Positions 43,908 through 52,680 of a stretch of DNA of 64,000 nucleotides are shown piece after piece (position 1 is the stretch's first letter; each line of letters opens with the position of its first letter). Origin of the DNA: Pikeienuella sp039030855 (GTDB taxonomy: Bacteria; Pseudomonadota; Alphaproteobacteria; Rhodobacterales; Rhodobacteraceae); NCBI GenBank assembly GCA_039030855.1, contig JBCCDJ010000010.1, forward strand, positions 62,001 to 126,000, given 5' to 3'. The translations under genes were made by a program, and so were the position numbers. The notes below the pieces were generated by a model. That model did no database searches, had not been told where the DNA came from, and was given only the letters and a program-made list of their open reading frames with translations.

Positions 43908-45251
43908 CTATCCTCGCAAAAGCTCGGCAATGTCCCACGCGGCGTAATAGCCTTTGATATAGGCCATCTTCAGGCGCGGCAGGGGAAACCGGCGCAGCGG
44001 GCCGCGCATGATCGCGGGCAGGTCGTCCATTTGCAGATCGCCAACCGCAAGCTCGGCCAGCAATTTGCCGGCATAGCTGCCCATCGCCACGCCATTGCCG
44101 TGATAGGCGGCTGCCGTCCATGCATTCCGCCAGTCACCAAGCGGGCCGACATACATCGACTTGTCCCGCGCCAGCGCCAGAAGGCCGTTCCATTTGTACT
44201 CCGCCTCCACATGCGCCCAATGGGGGAAGAGATGTTCGAAATCGATGCGAATCTGCCGGTCCAGCCGTTTTAACATGAGGGGGTGGAGCGATGACCCGCC
44301 GCGCGTGCCCATCATGAAGCGGCCATCGGGCAGAAGGCGAAAGTAATGTACCCGCGCACGGGTATCATAGGCGGCCTGATCCGATGCCCAGCCCGGCCCC
44401 TGCAATTCGCCGCCGGTCAGCGGGCGGGTGACCATGATGGAGGACATGACGGGCAGGACCCGGTCATCCAGCCCCGGCACCCAGTCATCGCCGCCATATC
44501 CGTTGACTGACACGATCACATGTTTCGCACGCACCGCGAACCCGCCCACATGAAGGCGAAACCCGCCAGGTGCCGTGTTGATCGAATGCACCGGCGAGCG
44601 GCCATAAAGGCGGGCCCCCGCGGCGGCGGTCGCACGTGCAAGGCCGTTGGCATATTTCAGCGGGTTGATGGCAAAACCATGGGCAAGCTGATGGCCGCCA
44701 TGGAAAGCGGGGCCGACCATGCCCCGCTCATCCAGCGCTCCCTGGTTGAAACTATTGACCGTCAGGCCCAGCCGCCGCTCTGTCTCCGCCGCTTTTTCGC
44801 CGCGCGCGAAAGCCTTTGCGCTATGCGCCATGGCCCATTCGCCGTCGGAGTGACGGTCGGCATCAATGGCAAACCGGTCGAGCAGCGTGGCGACGTGATC
44901 GGTGGTACGGCGCTGCAGGTCGACGAAACGCTTCGTCTCATCAAAGCCGAATTTTGCGATCTGTTCGTCATAGTCGAGCGCCGATCCCCCGACGCAGACA
45001 AACCCGCCATTGCGCCCGGACGCACCCCAGCCGGGATAGGCAGCATCGAAGAGGGCGACATCCTCGCCCCGCTCGGCCAGCGTCAAAGCGGCGTTCAGAC
45101 CGGTATAGCCCCCGCCAACGACCGCAAAGTCAACGACCAGATCCTGCTCCAGCGAGGGTGCAACCGCCGCCGCATCGGGTACGGTTGTGGCCCAGAAGCT
45201 GGGCGGCGGTGCCGGATCATAGGCATGGGCGGGATAGGCACGGCGCATCAA
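43908..45251 (-). CDS. FAD-dependent amine/amino-acid oxidase (PuuB/OrdL-like)
   Basis: A 447-residue DAO-family flavoprotein. FAVVGGGYTGLNAALTLAERG at about residue 41 is the FAD motif; GASGRNGGFVCVGG is typical of the gamma-glutamylputrescine oxidase group; AYHGNGVAMGSYAGKLLAE near the end closes the FAD site. It probably oxidises an amine or amino-acid derivative. It lies between rpoZ and the Rsh gene, an unusual place, and is divergent from the patatin gene. Confidence 0.88.
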   Translation of the reverse strand: MMRRAYPAHAYDPAPPPSFWATTVPDAAAVAPSLEQDLVVDFAVVGGGYTGLNAALTLAERGEDVALFDAAYPGWGASGRNGGFVCVGGSALDYDEQIAKFGFDETKRFVDLQRRTTDHVATLLDRFAIDADRHSDGEWAMAHSAKAFARGEKAAETERRLGLTVNSFNQGALDERGMVGPAFHGGHQLAHGFAINPLKYANGLARATAAAGARLYGRSPVHSINTAPGGFRLHVGGFAVRAKHVIVSVNGYGGDDWVPGLDDRVLPVMSSIMVTRPLTGGELQGPGWASDQAAYDTRARVHYFRLLPDGRFMMGTRGGSSLHPLMLKRLDRQIRIDFEHLFPHWAHVEAEYKWNGLLALARDKSMYVGPLGDWRNAWTAAAYHGNGVAMGSYAGKLLAELAVGDLQMDDLPAIMRGPLRRFPLPRLKMAYIKGYYAAWDIAELLRG

Positions 45252-45344
45252 GACGCTTTCAAGAACGGGTCTTCACTTGCCGCATTTTGCGCCGCACCAT
45301 ACGGTGACGTCCAGCCCCTTTCCGCCGTCGCGAGAACACCACCC

Positions 45345-46430
45345 ATGGCCGCCCCCAAAAAAACATCTCCTCTGAAGTCATCTCGCCGAACGCCGCGCCA
45401 TGAAAAATCGGTCAACATCGCCCTTCAGGGTGGTGGCAGCCATGGTGCCTTTACCTGGGGCGTGCTGGACAAGCTGTTCGAGGATGACCGCATCTGGATC
45501 GAGGCGATCAGCGGCACGTCGGCGGGGGCGATGAACGCGGTCGTGGCGGCCCAGGGCATGTATGAAGACGGCGCGAACGGCGCGCGGGCGCGGTTGGAGG
45601 AGTTCTGGCGCGCCGTCAATCATGCAGGCCGCGGATCGCCCATCCAGCGCACGATCTGGGACCAGTTCACAGGCAACTGGTCGCTGGACGCGTCACCCGG
45701 CTATCAACTCATCAATGCGATGCAGGGCTTTGCCTCCCCCTATGATCTCAACCCGCTGAATATCAACCCGCTGCGCGACCTGGTGAAGGACCTTGTCGAT
45801 TTCGACAAGGTACGGGCCTGCAAGGATATGGAGATATTCCTCGGCGCAACCAATGTGGAGACGGGGCGCGTGCGGGTGTTCGATCGCGATCAGATCAGTC
45901 TTGATTCGGTCATGGCCTCGGCTTGCTTGCCGCAACTCTACAAAGCGGTGGAGATCGACGGCAAACATTATTGGGATGGCGGCTATATGGGAAACCCGCC
46001 ACTCTTTCCTTTCTTCTACAACAGTCCAGCCAGTGACATCTGCATCATCCAGATCAATCCGGTGGTCCGGCCCGGCGTGCCACGCTCCGCCGCGGATATC
46101 CAGAACCGGGTGAACGAGATCACCTTCAACTCGCCGCTATTGCACGAATTGCGGTCCATCGACTTCGTCACGCGTCTTCTGGAAAAGGGCAAGCTGAGTG
46201 CTGATGATTACCGCAAGATGTTCGTCCACATCATCACCGCCCGCAAAAAGATGCGACCCCTCGATGCGTCATCGAAGTTGAACACCGAATGGAAGTTTCT
46301 GCGCCATCTGTTCGAAATGGGTCGCGATGCGGCGCAAGGATGGCTGCAGAAGAATTACGACGCGATCGGACAGCGGTCGTCGGTCAATATCAGGCAGATG
46401 TTTCAGGGCTATAGCGCCCTGCCGGACTGA
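45345..46430 (+). CDS. Patatin-like phospholipase
   Basis: A 361-residue protein with the patatin fold. LQGGGSHGAFTWGVLD is the oxyanion motif, ISGTSAGAMNA the nucleophile elbow with Ser, and YWDGGYMGNPP the DGG motif with catalytic Asp. It hydrolyses acyl ester bonds of lipids. An extra 275 residues upstream in frame are antisense to the oxidase gene and have no similarity, so I start at 45345. It converges with rpoZ. Confidence 0.9.
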   Translation: MAAPKKTSPLKSSRRTPRHEKSVNIALQGGGSHGAFTWGVLDKLFEDDRIWIEAISGTSAGAMNAVVAAQGMYEDGANGARARLEEFWRAVNHAGRGSPIQRTIWDQFTGNWSLDASPGYQLINAMQGFASPYDLNPLNINPLRDLVKDLVDFDKVRACKDMEIFLGATNVETGRVRVFDRDQISLDSVMASACLPQLYKAVEIDGKHYWDGGYMGNPPLFPFFYNSPASDICIIQINPVVRPGVPRSAADIQNRVNEITFNSPLLHELRSIDFVTRLLEKGKLSADDYRKMFVHIITARKKMRPLDASSKLNTEWKFLRHLFEMGRDAAQGWLQKNYDAIGQRSSVNIRQMFQGYSALPD

Positions 46431-46454
46431 TACGCGTGACCTCTTCTGGATAAC

Positions 46455-46485
46455 AAAAACGCCCCGCAGATCCTGCAGGGCGTTT
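46455..46485 (-). terminator. Rho-independent terminator of rpoZ
   Basis: On the minus strand AACGCCC-T-GCAG, loop GAT, CTGC-G-GGGCGTT forms a stem with one T-G wobble, followed by TTTT. It lies 20 bp after the rpoZ stop. On the plus strand it is followed by TTTCG and may also end the patatin transcript. Confidence 0.8.
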
Positions 46486-46505
46486 CGATCAGTCAACGGG
46501 ACTGG

Positions 46506-46859
46506 TCAGCCGTTATTCTGTTCGGCCAACAGCGCGCGAAGAAGCTGTTCTTCCGACAAATCATCCGCCGGTTTGTCATCCGCCTCGCCGCTCATCAGGA
46601 TCGCCATCCGATCTTCTTCCGGCTCATCGACCTCGATATGGCGCTGCAGCGCCTCGATCGCCTGTTCACGCAGGTCCTCCACAGGGATGCTTTCATCCGC
46701 GATCTCACGCAGGGCGACGACCGGGTTCTTGTCATTATCCCGCTCCACAGTCAGCGGGGCACCGGTCGAAATCGTCCGGGCGCGGTGGGCAGCCAGCGTG
46801 ACGAGGTCAAACCGGTTGGGAACTTTATCTACGCAATCTTCGACTGTGACGCGGGCCAT
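46506..46859 (-). CDS. rpoZ: RNA polymerase omega subunit
   Basis: A 117-residue omega subunit: MARVTVEDCVDKVPNRFDLV at the start, AAHRARTISTGA, then NPVVALREIADE, followed by an acidic tail as in other alphaproteobacteria. It helps assemble beta-prime in RNA polymerase and takes part in ppGpp response. Strong terminator downstream. Confidence 0.96.
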   Translation of the reverse strand: MARVTVEDCVDKVPNRFDLVTLAAHRARTISTGAPLTVERDNDKNPVVALREIADESIPVEDLREQAIEALQRHIEVDEPEEDRMAILMSGEADDKPADDLSEEQLLRALLAEQNNG

Positions 46860-46938
46860 GTGCGCGACTCCTCATCGGATATGTCCTTGAAGACAGCGGA
46901 TATGACGGTGTTCGGTCGAAAATGCAAGGCCGCAAGCG

Positions 46939-48450
46939 TCAAAGTCCACCACCTTCCTCGGACGAAGCGGCGACGGCATCGGATGGCGCGCCGGCGACGC
47001 TCAGACGGCCCGGGCGTACAAGCTGCCCGCCCGAACGCGGTGCCTCAAGCAGCCAGAACAGGAGATTATCGCCGAAAACCGCGCTCTTTGTCAGATCGAC
47101 ATGTTCCTCGGGCAGCAACAGGACCGACCGGTACTGGACGGGTGAACGAAGGCCCAGCGAGTAGTCGCCATCCTGGCGTTCATCCATCAGGGATGATGCA
47201 CGAAGGACAACGCCGTCGCCTTCTTCCAGCGACACGATTTCCGCCGCGCCGGTTTCGGGATCAAACTCCACCGATGCCGGTGTCTCGAACCCGCCGCCGA
47301 CGACAAGATACATGTCGAGACCTGGCGGCACCTCAACAGGCCGGTCGACAGCGCGCTGGAACTGCTCGGCCCGTCTCAGGACCTTGTCGAGATGGCGTTT
47401 GGCACGGGCGCGGCGCGCCTCCGACGACGGCTCTTCCGGCATCAGGATTTCCAGAACACTGTCCTGATCGGGATGCAGAATGCCCCAATCGTTTTCATCC
47501 CATGTGGTGACATCGAAGAGGCTGACGAATTCCTCAGAACCCTTGATCTTAACCCGCTTATGCCGGTCACGCGGGAACAACTGATAGGTCGATACATGCG
47601 TGCCGATCAGCGTCGGCTCATAGGTCGGCTGGAAAGGGCCGAAATTCTTGCCGTTGATCAGGTTCTCGAAAGCAACGACCGATCCGGAATTGGGCGGCGC
47701 GATGAAAACAGCGCGTCCGACATTCTTCGCCCCGGCCCAGGTTACCTCCGGCAGTGATCCGTCGGCAGGCAGATCGGCACCCCCGTACATCAGGTAATAG
47801 CGCGCAACGAGACCACCCATGGAATGGGCGACGAGGTCGAATTTGACCTGCTTGGCGCTGTCACCGAAGACCTGCCGACGCGTTTCCATCACCTGATCTG
47901 TCTTGCGCGTGATGAAGTAGTCGAGATCCTGCGCAGCTTCGACGATGTCGCGGCGCCAGTCGTAAGGAAACTCAAAACTGTCGAGATTGATCTCGCGCGC
48001 GGTTTTCTCCTCCTCGCGCGTTTCGCGGAAATCGAAACCGCCCGCGATGAGCGTGGAAATGACACCGCGATAGATATCAAGCTCCAGCGGAATACCCAGA
48101 ACCGAGGCGCGCGCCACCCGCAGAACCCCGTCCGGGCGCACATCGTCGCGCAGGTCGCGCAGCGACTCGTCGCCCTTGCCGATGGGCAATGCGATCAGGC
48201 GCGCATTCGCGGGCTCCACCGGGTCAACGCTGAGCCCGCTGCGCCCGCCCCACATGACAACGCCTGTACTGCGGTCCACGAGGCGCGAGCCGAGCGTGCC
48301 GGGGATGGAAATGACCGGCCGTCTCGCCTGCGTGTCGATGGCAGCAGCACCAGTATATAGTGTACTTAGATCCGGTGCTTTTGGTTCCGCGGTGCAGGCC
48401 GCCAAAACGGCAACACCTGCTAAAATAAGGCTGAGCGAAGTACCCCTCAT
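46939..48450 (-). CDS. LCAT-like alpha/beta hydrolase lipoprotein (copy 2)
   Basis: A 503-residue paralogue of the protein at 10839-12305. The lipoprotein signal is SLSLILAGVAVLAACTAEP (LAAC lipobox, Cys19). Motifs in order: RPVISIPGTLGSRLVD, AHSMGGLVARY (Ser nucleophile), EEGDGVVLRASSL (Asp) and LLPEEHVDL (His). It is probably anchored on the periplasmic face and acts on acyl esters; substrate unknown. About 40 more residues follow the triad than in copy 1. Confidence 0.85.
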   Translation of the reverse strand: MRGTSLSLILAGVAVLAACTAEPKAPDLSTLYTGAAAIDTQARRPVISIPGTLGSRLVDRSTGVVMWGGRSGLSVDPVEPANARLIALPIGKGDESLRDLRDDVRPDGVLRVARASVLGIPLELDIYRGVISTLIAGGFDFRETREEEKTAREINLDSFEFPYDWRRDIVEAAQDLDYFITRKTDQVMETRRQVFGDSAKQVKFDLVAHSMGGLVARYYLMYGGADLPADGSLPEVTWAGAKNVGRAVFIAPPNSGSVVAFENLINGKNFGPFQPTYEPTLIGTHVSTYQLFPRDRHKRVKIKGSEEFVSLFDVTTWDENDWGILHPDQDSVLEILMPEEPSSEARRARAKRHLDKVLRRAEQFQRAVDRPVEVPPGLDMYLVVGGGFETPASVEFDPETGAAEIVSLEEGDGVVLRASSLMDERQDGDYSLGLRSPVQYRSVLLLPEEHVDLTKSAVFGDNLLFWLLEAPRSGGQLVRPGRLSVAGAPSDAVAASSEEGGGL

Positions 48451-48532
48451 CGCATCATCCCTCCCTCGAGATTCGTTACATCTTTTGCCGTACCCTAGCA
48501 GAGCGGACGGCGATCACCATCCTTGCGTCAGA

Positions 48533-49141
48533 TCAGGTGCGTGCCGCCGCAACTTTTATCACAGCCTGCAGGCCAGCGGCGGGTGAAGTCAGAACTGGCC
48601 TCTGCGCCCGCGTCGCCCCCGGTGCCATTGATGCTTGCGCCAGCGCGACCACATCCGCGTCCGACCGGTCCGCCGCTGCGCCGATCAGGGCGGCATAGGT
48701 ATCAAGGTCGCGTGCCTGAAAAGCTGCAAGCGCGTCTTCGATCAGCGTGACGCGCAAGGTGGCACCCGCAGGTTCCGCATATCTGGCGAAGATGGCGCGC
48801 GTAGCATCTGCTGTTGTGGGGATGGTGATGAACGCCTCGATCAGGCCACCCTTGCCAGCGGTTCCGGCAGCTTCCTCCGCCAGTGCCGCATCGACACGCA
48901 CGGCCCCGGCACGTTCCGCCCCCGGCGCGATGGTCGTGCAGGTCAGAAGGACGCCATCAGCGGACAATGAGCCAAGTGCGGCGGCCGTCTCGGCAATGAT
49001 CTCTTCATCAGCCTCGCCGCGTTCGATGGCGCGGGCCAGCAAGTCTTCGCGGAAATGATGCTCCAGCGTGACACCGTCCGGGCAGGCGTCATCAAACAGG
49101 GCAGCATTGGCTTCGAGCGTGTGCAGACAGGCGATTTTCAT
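48533..49141 (-). CDS. Asp/Glu racemase-fold protein with one catalytic Cys
   Basis: A 202-residue protein resembling the aspartate/glutamate racemase superfamily. The first half has LLTCTTIAPGAE with the expected Cys; the second half has VVALAQASMAP at the matching position, where the second Cys is Ala or Ser. Two-base racemases need both, so the reaction is probably different. It lies between the LCAT-like gene and the rimO unit. Family assignment is moderately sure. Confidence 0.65.
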   Translation of the reverse strand: MKIACLHTLEANAALFDDACPDGVTLEHHFREDLLARAIERGEADEEIIAETAAALGSLSADGVLLTCTTIAPGAERAGAVRVDAALAEEAAGTAGKGGLIEAFITIPTTADATRAIFARYAEPAGATLRVTLIEDALAAFQARDLDTYAALIGAAADRSDADVVALAQASMAPGATRAQRPVLTSPAAGLQAVIKVAAART

Positions 49142-49192
49142 CGGAACCCTCCAGATCGTATCGCCGCAAGGTGCGCCATGGGCGCCGGCTTG

Positions 49193-49432
49193 TCACGATC
49201 TGGATTTGCCGATGCGGTAGGTGCCTTCGGGCAGTTTCAACGCCGCCTGCAGATCGCGCACCTGCGACAGAGAAAGGGTGACCTTGCTTGTCCTGTCGGT
49301 GCGGCGGTCATGCTGTTCGATGGTGATGCAGTCATCGAAGGCGATGATGATGATATCGTCGCGCAAGGGCCGCTCCCCCTCATCCACGAGGGTGATGACC
49401 GAGCTGTCAAACTCATGCTCGATGCTGAACAT
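49193..49432 (-). CDS. Small conserved-looking protein of unknown function
   Basis: A 79-residue protein with no recognised domain. It is mostly beta-strand in pattern (FDSSVITLVDEGERPLRDDIIIIAFDDCITIEQHD), then basic, then LSLSQVRDLQAALKLPEGTYRIG. The ATG at 49432 overlaps the rimO stop (TGATG), so the two are translated together. A start at 49450 lies inside rimO. It may modulate the same process, but nothing shows this. Confidence 0.6.
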   Translation of the reverse strand: MFSIEHEFDSSVITLVDEGERPLRDDIIIIAFDDCITIEQHDRRTDRTSKVTLSLSQVRDLQAALKLPEGTYRIGKSRS

Positions 49433-50811
49433 CAGACCCGGCACCCCCATAGATCGTATTCCGCGGCTTCCTCGATCTCGACCTCGACCATGTCACCGGG
49501 GGCGAGACCGTCGAAATCCTCGTCAATGAACACCTGCCCATCGATTTCCGGCGCGTCGAGATAGGATCGGGCGACGGCACCCTCGCCATCCACCTCATCC
49601 ACCAGCACCTGCATGCGCGTGCCAACCCGTGCCTGCATCTTCTCAGCCGAAATGCCCTGCGCGACTTCCATGAACCGGTCCCACCGGTCCTGCTTTACCT
49701 CATCGGCGACGTGATCGGGCAGATCATTGGCGCGGGCTCCGGCGACATTCTCGTATTTGAAACAACCGACCCGGTCGAGGCGCGCCTCCCGCAACCAGTC
49801 GAGGAGGTGCTGGAACTCCGCCTCCGTCTCGCCGGGATAGCCGACGATGAAGGTGGACCGGATGGCGATATCGGGCCGGATCGTCCGCCATGCCGCGATC
49901 CGCTCCAGCGTCTTGGCCGATGCGGCAGGGCGCGTCATCCGTTTCAAGACATCCGGGTGCGAATGCTGAAACGGGATGTCCAGATAGGGCAGAACCCCGT
50001 CCCCCATCAGGGGGATCAGGTCATTCACATGCGGGTAGGGATATATATAGTGCATGCGGACCCAGATCCCGAGCTGACCAAGCCCACGGGCAAGGTCGGT
50101 AACATGGGCGCGCCAGGCCTCCCCGCGCCAGTCGGAGGTCGCGTAGCGGATGTCCTTGCCATAGGCGGAGGTGTCCTGACTTATCACCAACAACTCCTTC
50201 ACGCCCGCTTCGGCCAGTTTCTCGGCCTCACGTAAAACAGCGGCAACGGGGCGGGATTTCAGGCGGCCGCGCATGTCGGGGATCACGCAGAACTTGCACT
50301 TGTGATCGCAGCCTTCGGAGATCTTCAGATAGGCATAATGGCGCGGGGTCAGGCGCACGCCGGTTGCTGGGATGAGGTCAATGAACGGATCGGGGGCTGG
50401 CGGGACCGCGCCATGCACCGCATCCAGCACCTGCTCATATTGATGCGGGCCGGTCACGGCGAGGACATTGGGATGCGCCTCGCGGATCAGCGCCTCATCC
50501 GCGCCGAGGCAACCGGTAACGATGACCTTGCCGTTTTCGGCCAGTGCCTCGCCAATGGCGTCCAGGCTTTCAGCCTTGGCGCTGTCGAGGAACCCACAGG
50601 TGTTCACGATCACCGCCTCGGCCCCGGAATAATCGGGGGAAAGCGCATAGCCCTCGGCGCGCAGCCGGGTCAGGATACGCTCACTGTCAACCAGCGCTTT
50701 CGGGCAGCCGAGCGAAACCATGCCGATGCGCGGCTGGCCGGGGCGCGGGGCTTCGCTGCTGGCGATGCGCGGCGCAAGATCGGGGCGGAGATTTGGCGGG
50801 TTGAGGCTCAT
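49432..50811 (-). CDS. rimO: Ribosomal protein S12 methylthiotransferase RimO
   Basis: A 459-residue radical SAM methylthiotransferase. The N-terminal UPF0004 domain has IGMVSLGCPKALVDSE, NTCGFLDSA and VTGCLG (three Cys for one cluster). The radical SAM motif is EGCDHKCKFCVIP. The TRAM domain is at the C terminus. It methylthiolates an Asp of protein S12. The ATG at 50811 gives the usual length. Confidence 0.96.
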   Translation of the reverse strand: MSLNPPNLRPDLAPRIASSEAPRPGQPRIGMVSLGCPKALVDSERILTRLRAEGYALSPDYSGAEAVIVNTCGFLDSAKAESLDAIGEALAENGKVIVTGCLGADEALIREAHPNVLAVTGPHQYEQVLDAVHGAVPPAPDPFIDLIPATGVRLTPRHYAYLKISEGCDHKCKFCVIPDMRGRLKSRPVAAVLREAEKLAEAGVKELLVISQDTSAYGKDIRYATSDWRGEAWRAHVTDLARGLGQLGIWVRMHYIYPYPHVNDLIPLMGDGVLPYLDIPFQHSHPDVLKRMTRPAASAKTLERIAAWRTIRPDIAIRSTFIVGYPGETEAEFQHLLDWLREARLDRVGCFKYENVAGARANDLPDHVADEVKQDRWDRFMEVAQGISAEKMQARVGTRMQVLVDEVDGEGAVARSYLDAPEIDGQVFIDEDFDGLAPGDMVEVEIEEAAEYDLWGCRV

Positions 50812-50847
50812 GGGCCGCCCTATAGCCCAGCCATCGGCTTTGCGCAC

Positions 50848-51477
50848 TTACTTAATGATGTTCTCGACTGCCGTCATCAACGCGCGGATTTCATCAGCGG
50901 CCTTGGAGGATTTCGCCAGTTCCGTGACCCCGCCGCCCTTGGCAAAGGCGGTGGCAAAGGCGACGCGGTTGCCGATCCGCTCATCCATCAGGTCCGCCCC
51001 TTCGTTCTCCAGCATCTCGGCCATTTGTTCGATGGAGCCGCCACGCGGGGGCACGCGGTTCAGAACAACGCGCGCATCCGCGCCTTCCTTCATCGCCATG
51101 CGCAATGTGGCGCGGGTCGCCCAGACGTCGGGGGCGGAGGGTTGCGCGGGCGAGATCACAAGCGACGTCTCACGCAAAACGCGGTTCAGCATCACATCAG
51201 CAGCGCCGGGACAATCGACGAAGATGAGATCAGCATCGCGTGCAGCCTTCTGAATATCGGTACCAACGCGCCATTCGCTCGATTCCGTCAGATCCATATC
51301 CGGGTCGCCCAGACGTTTGATCCGCTCGTCCATCCACGAAGACAAGGTCCGCTGTGGGTCCAGATCGACCAACCCAACCCGGCATGTCGGCCCGCTGAAG
51401 GCAACCGCCAGTTGCGTAAGCAATGTGGTTTTGCCGGAGCCACCCTTTTGCTGCGCGAATGTGAGAACCTTGGCCAT
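50848..51477 (-). CDS. ParA-like ATPase
   Basis: A 209-residue deviant Walker ATPase: FAQQKGGSGKTTLLTQLA is the KGGxGKT motif, VGLVDLDPQRTL the A' motif and DLIFVDCPGAAD the Walker B. The length fits the short, MinD/ParA-like soluble group without an N-terminal DNA-binding part. No parB or partition site is beside it, so it probably positions another cargo. It lies just upstream of rimO on the same strand. Confidence 0.9.
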   Translation of the reverse strand: MAKVLTFAQQKGGSGKTTLLTQLAVAFSGPTCRVGLVDLDPQRTLSSWMDERIKRLGDPDMDLTESSEWRVGTDIQKAARDADLIFVDCPGAADVMLNRVLRETSLVISPAQPSAPDVWATRATLRMAMKEGADARVVLNRVPPRGGSIEQMAEMLENEGADLMDERIGNRVAFATAFAKGGGVTELAKSSKAADEIRALMTAVENIIK

Positions 51478-51569
51478 TTTCGCACCATTTGTTCATTATT
51501 GTGGTAAATCGTAACTAGCAGAGTTGCTGCAGTGCAGCAATTGGAAGTTTTCCGGGCGAGCCAGAGGCC

Positions 51570-52553
51570 ATGAAGCAACGTCTGATCATCCATATCGGCA
51601 TGCACAAGACGGGGAGCAGCTCGATCCAGCGGTTCCTCTCGCGCAACCGGTTGCTGCTGCGCGCGTTTGGGCTCCTCTATCCTGCATCTCACGATGAACT
51701 CGGCCGCCGCCAACCCAAGCATAGCGCGCTTTTTACAGCTATCAGCAATGAGGCCGATCATGGCGCGCCTCATCGCGGGCTTGGGTCTGCCGAGGGACAG
51801 GTCATGGCGCTGGCAGATCAGATATCCGCATCGCGCTGCCAGACGGCCATCATCAGTGCAGAAGGGCTTTCGGGGGAGCGTCCGGTCTTTTCCCGCGCGC
51901 TCGCCCCCCTCGCTGACAGGTTCGATGTGACCATCGTCGCCTTTCTCCGCCGCCATGATTTCTGGGCGGAGAGTTTCTACAAACAGATGGTCCTAAGTCG
52001 GGAAGTGCGGGAAAGTCGCAGTTTCGCCGATTTTCTCGACCTTCCCGCGACCAAGGCTCATATGCGCTTCGCGACGATCATGAGCTGGTGGGCAGATACC
52101 TTTGGACAGTCCGCTTTGCGGGTCGCGCCGTTCGAGAAATCCGACATCGTGGGGCCCGTTCACCGGTTTATCGCCCTGGCAGGTCTGCCTGGCGCCTTGA
52201 GAAAGTTGCCTCATGTCGACACGCATCAGAATCCCGGCCTGCCCGCTGCTGCGATCGACATTGTTCGGCACGCGAATGCCGAGGGGCATGACGTCGATGT
52301 GACACAGCTGCCACAGCTGGCAAAACAAATGGAAGACAATTCCAGTGCGTTCTTGACGGAGAATCAGCGGAGGCAGATTCTCCTGGAACACGAAGACGAC
52401 GACCATGCGCTGCTGAAATACCATCAACCAATGGGGCGCAACCGGTTTTTCGCGCAGCATGTAAATATCAATGCGAGCCGTGCGATTGCATGGAATGTGG
52501 CGGAGGCGGAAGCCCGGTCTGCCTTATTCTTGCCTAATTTGACCAAAAACTGA
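51570..52553 (+). CDS. Sulfotransferase-like protein
   Basis: A 327-residue protein with the PAPS-binding pattern: IIHIGMHKTGSSSIQRFL is the 5'-phosphosulfate loop near residue 6, and VAFLRRHDFWAESFYKQ the 3'-phosphate motif near residue 131. The rest is variable as usual. It may sulfate a polysaccharide or other surface molecule. It is divergent from the ParA gene. Product and acceptor are unknown. Confidence 0.72.
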   Translation: MKQRLIIHIGMHKTGSSSIQRFLSRNRLLLRAFGLLYPASHDELGRRQPKHSALFTAISNEADHGAPHRGLGSAEGQVMALADQISASRCQTAIISAEGLSGERPVFSRALAPLADRFDVTIVAFLRRHDFWAESFYKQMVLSREVRESRSFADFLDLPATKAHMRFATIMSWWADTFGQSALRVAPFEKSDIVGPVHRFIALAGLPGALRKLPHVDTHQNPGLPAAAIDIVRHANAEGHDVDVTQLPQLAKQMEDNSSAFLTENQRRQILLEHEDDDHALLKYHQPMGRNRFFAQHVNINASRAIAWNVAEAEARSALFLPNLTKN

Positions 52554-52680
52554 ACAAAATCAACGATACGAAATCGCCACAATAGCCACGATGATGCCCT
52601 ATTTCGGCCAACACCATTCATGCGCCATGAGAAGCGGGAATTATTATGAATGCCATTGATTTGAAAACGCGCGAAAATGG

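Noticed and set aside
44520..45344. Upstream extension of the patatin gene by 275 codons
   Set aside because: It lies antisense to the oxidase gene, has no similarity, and the patatin domain begins normally after 45345.
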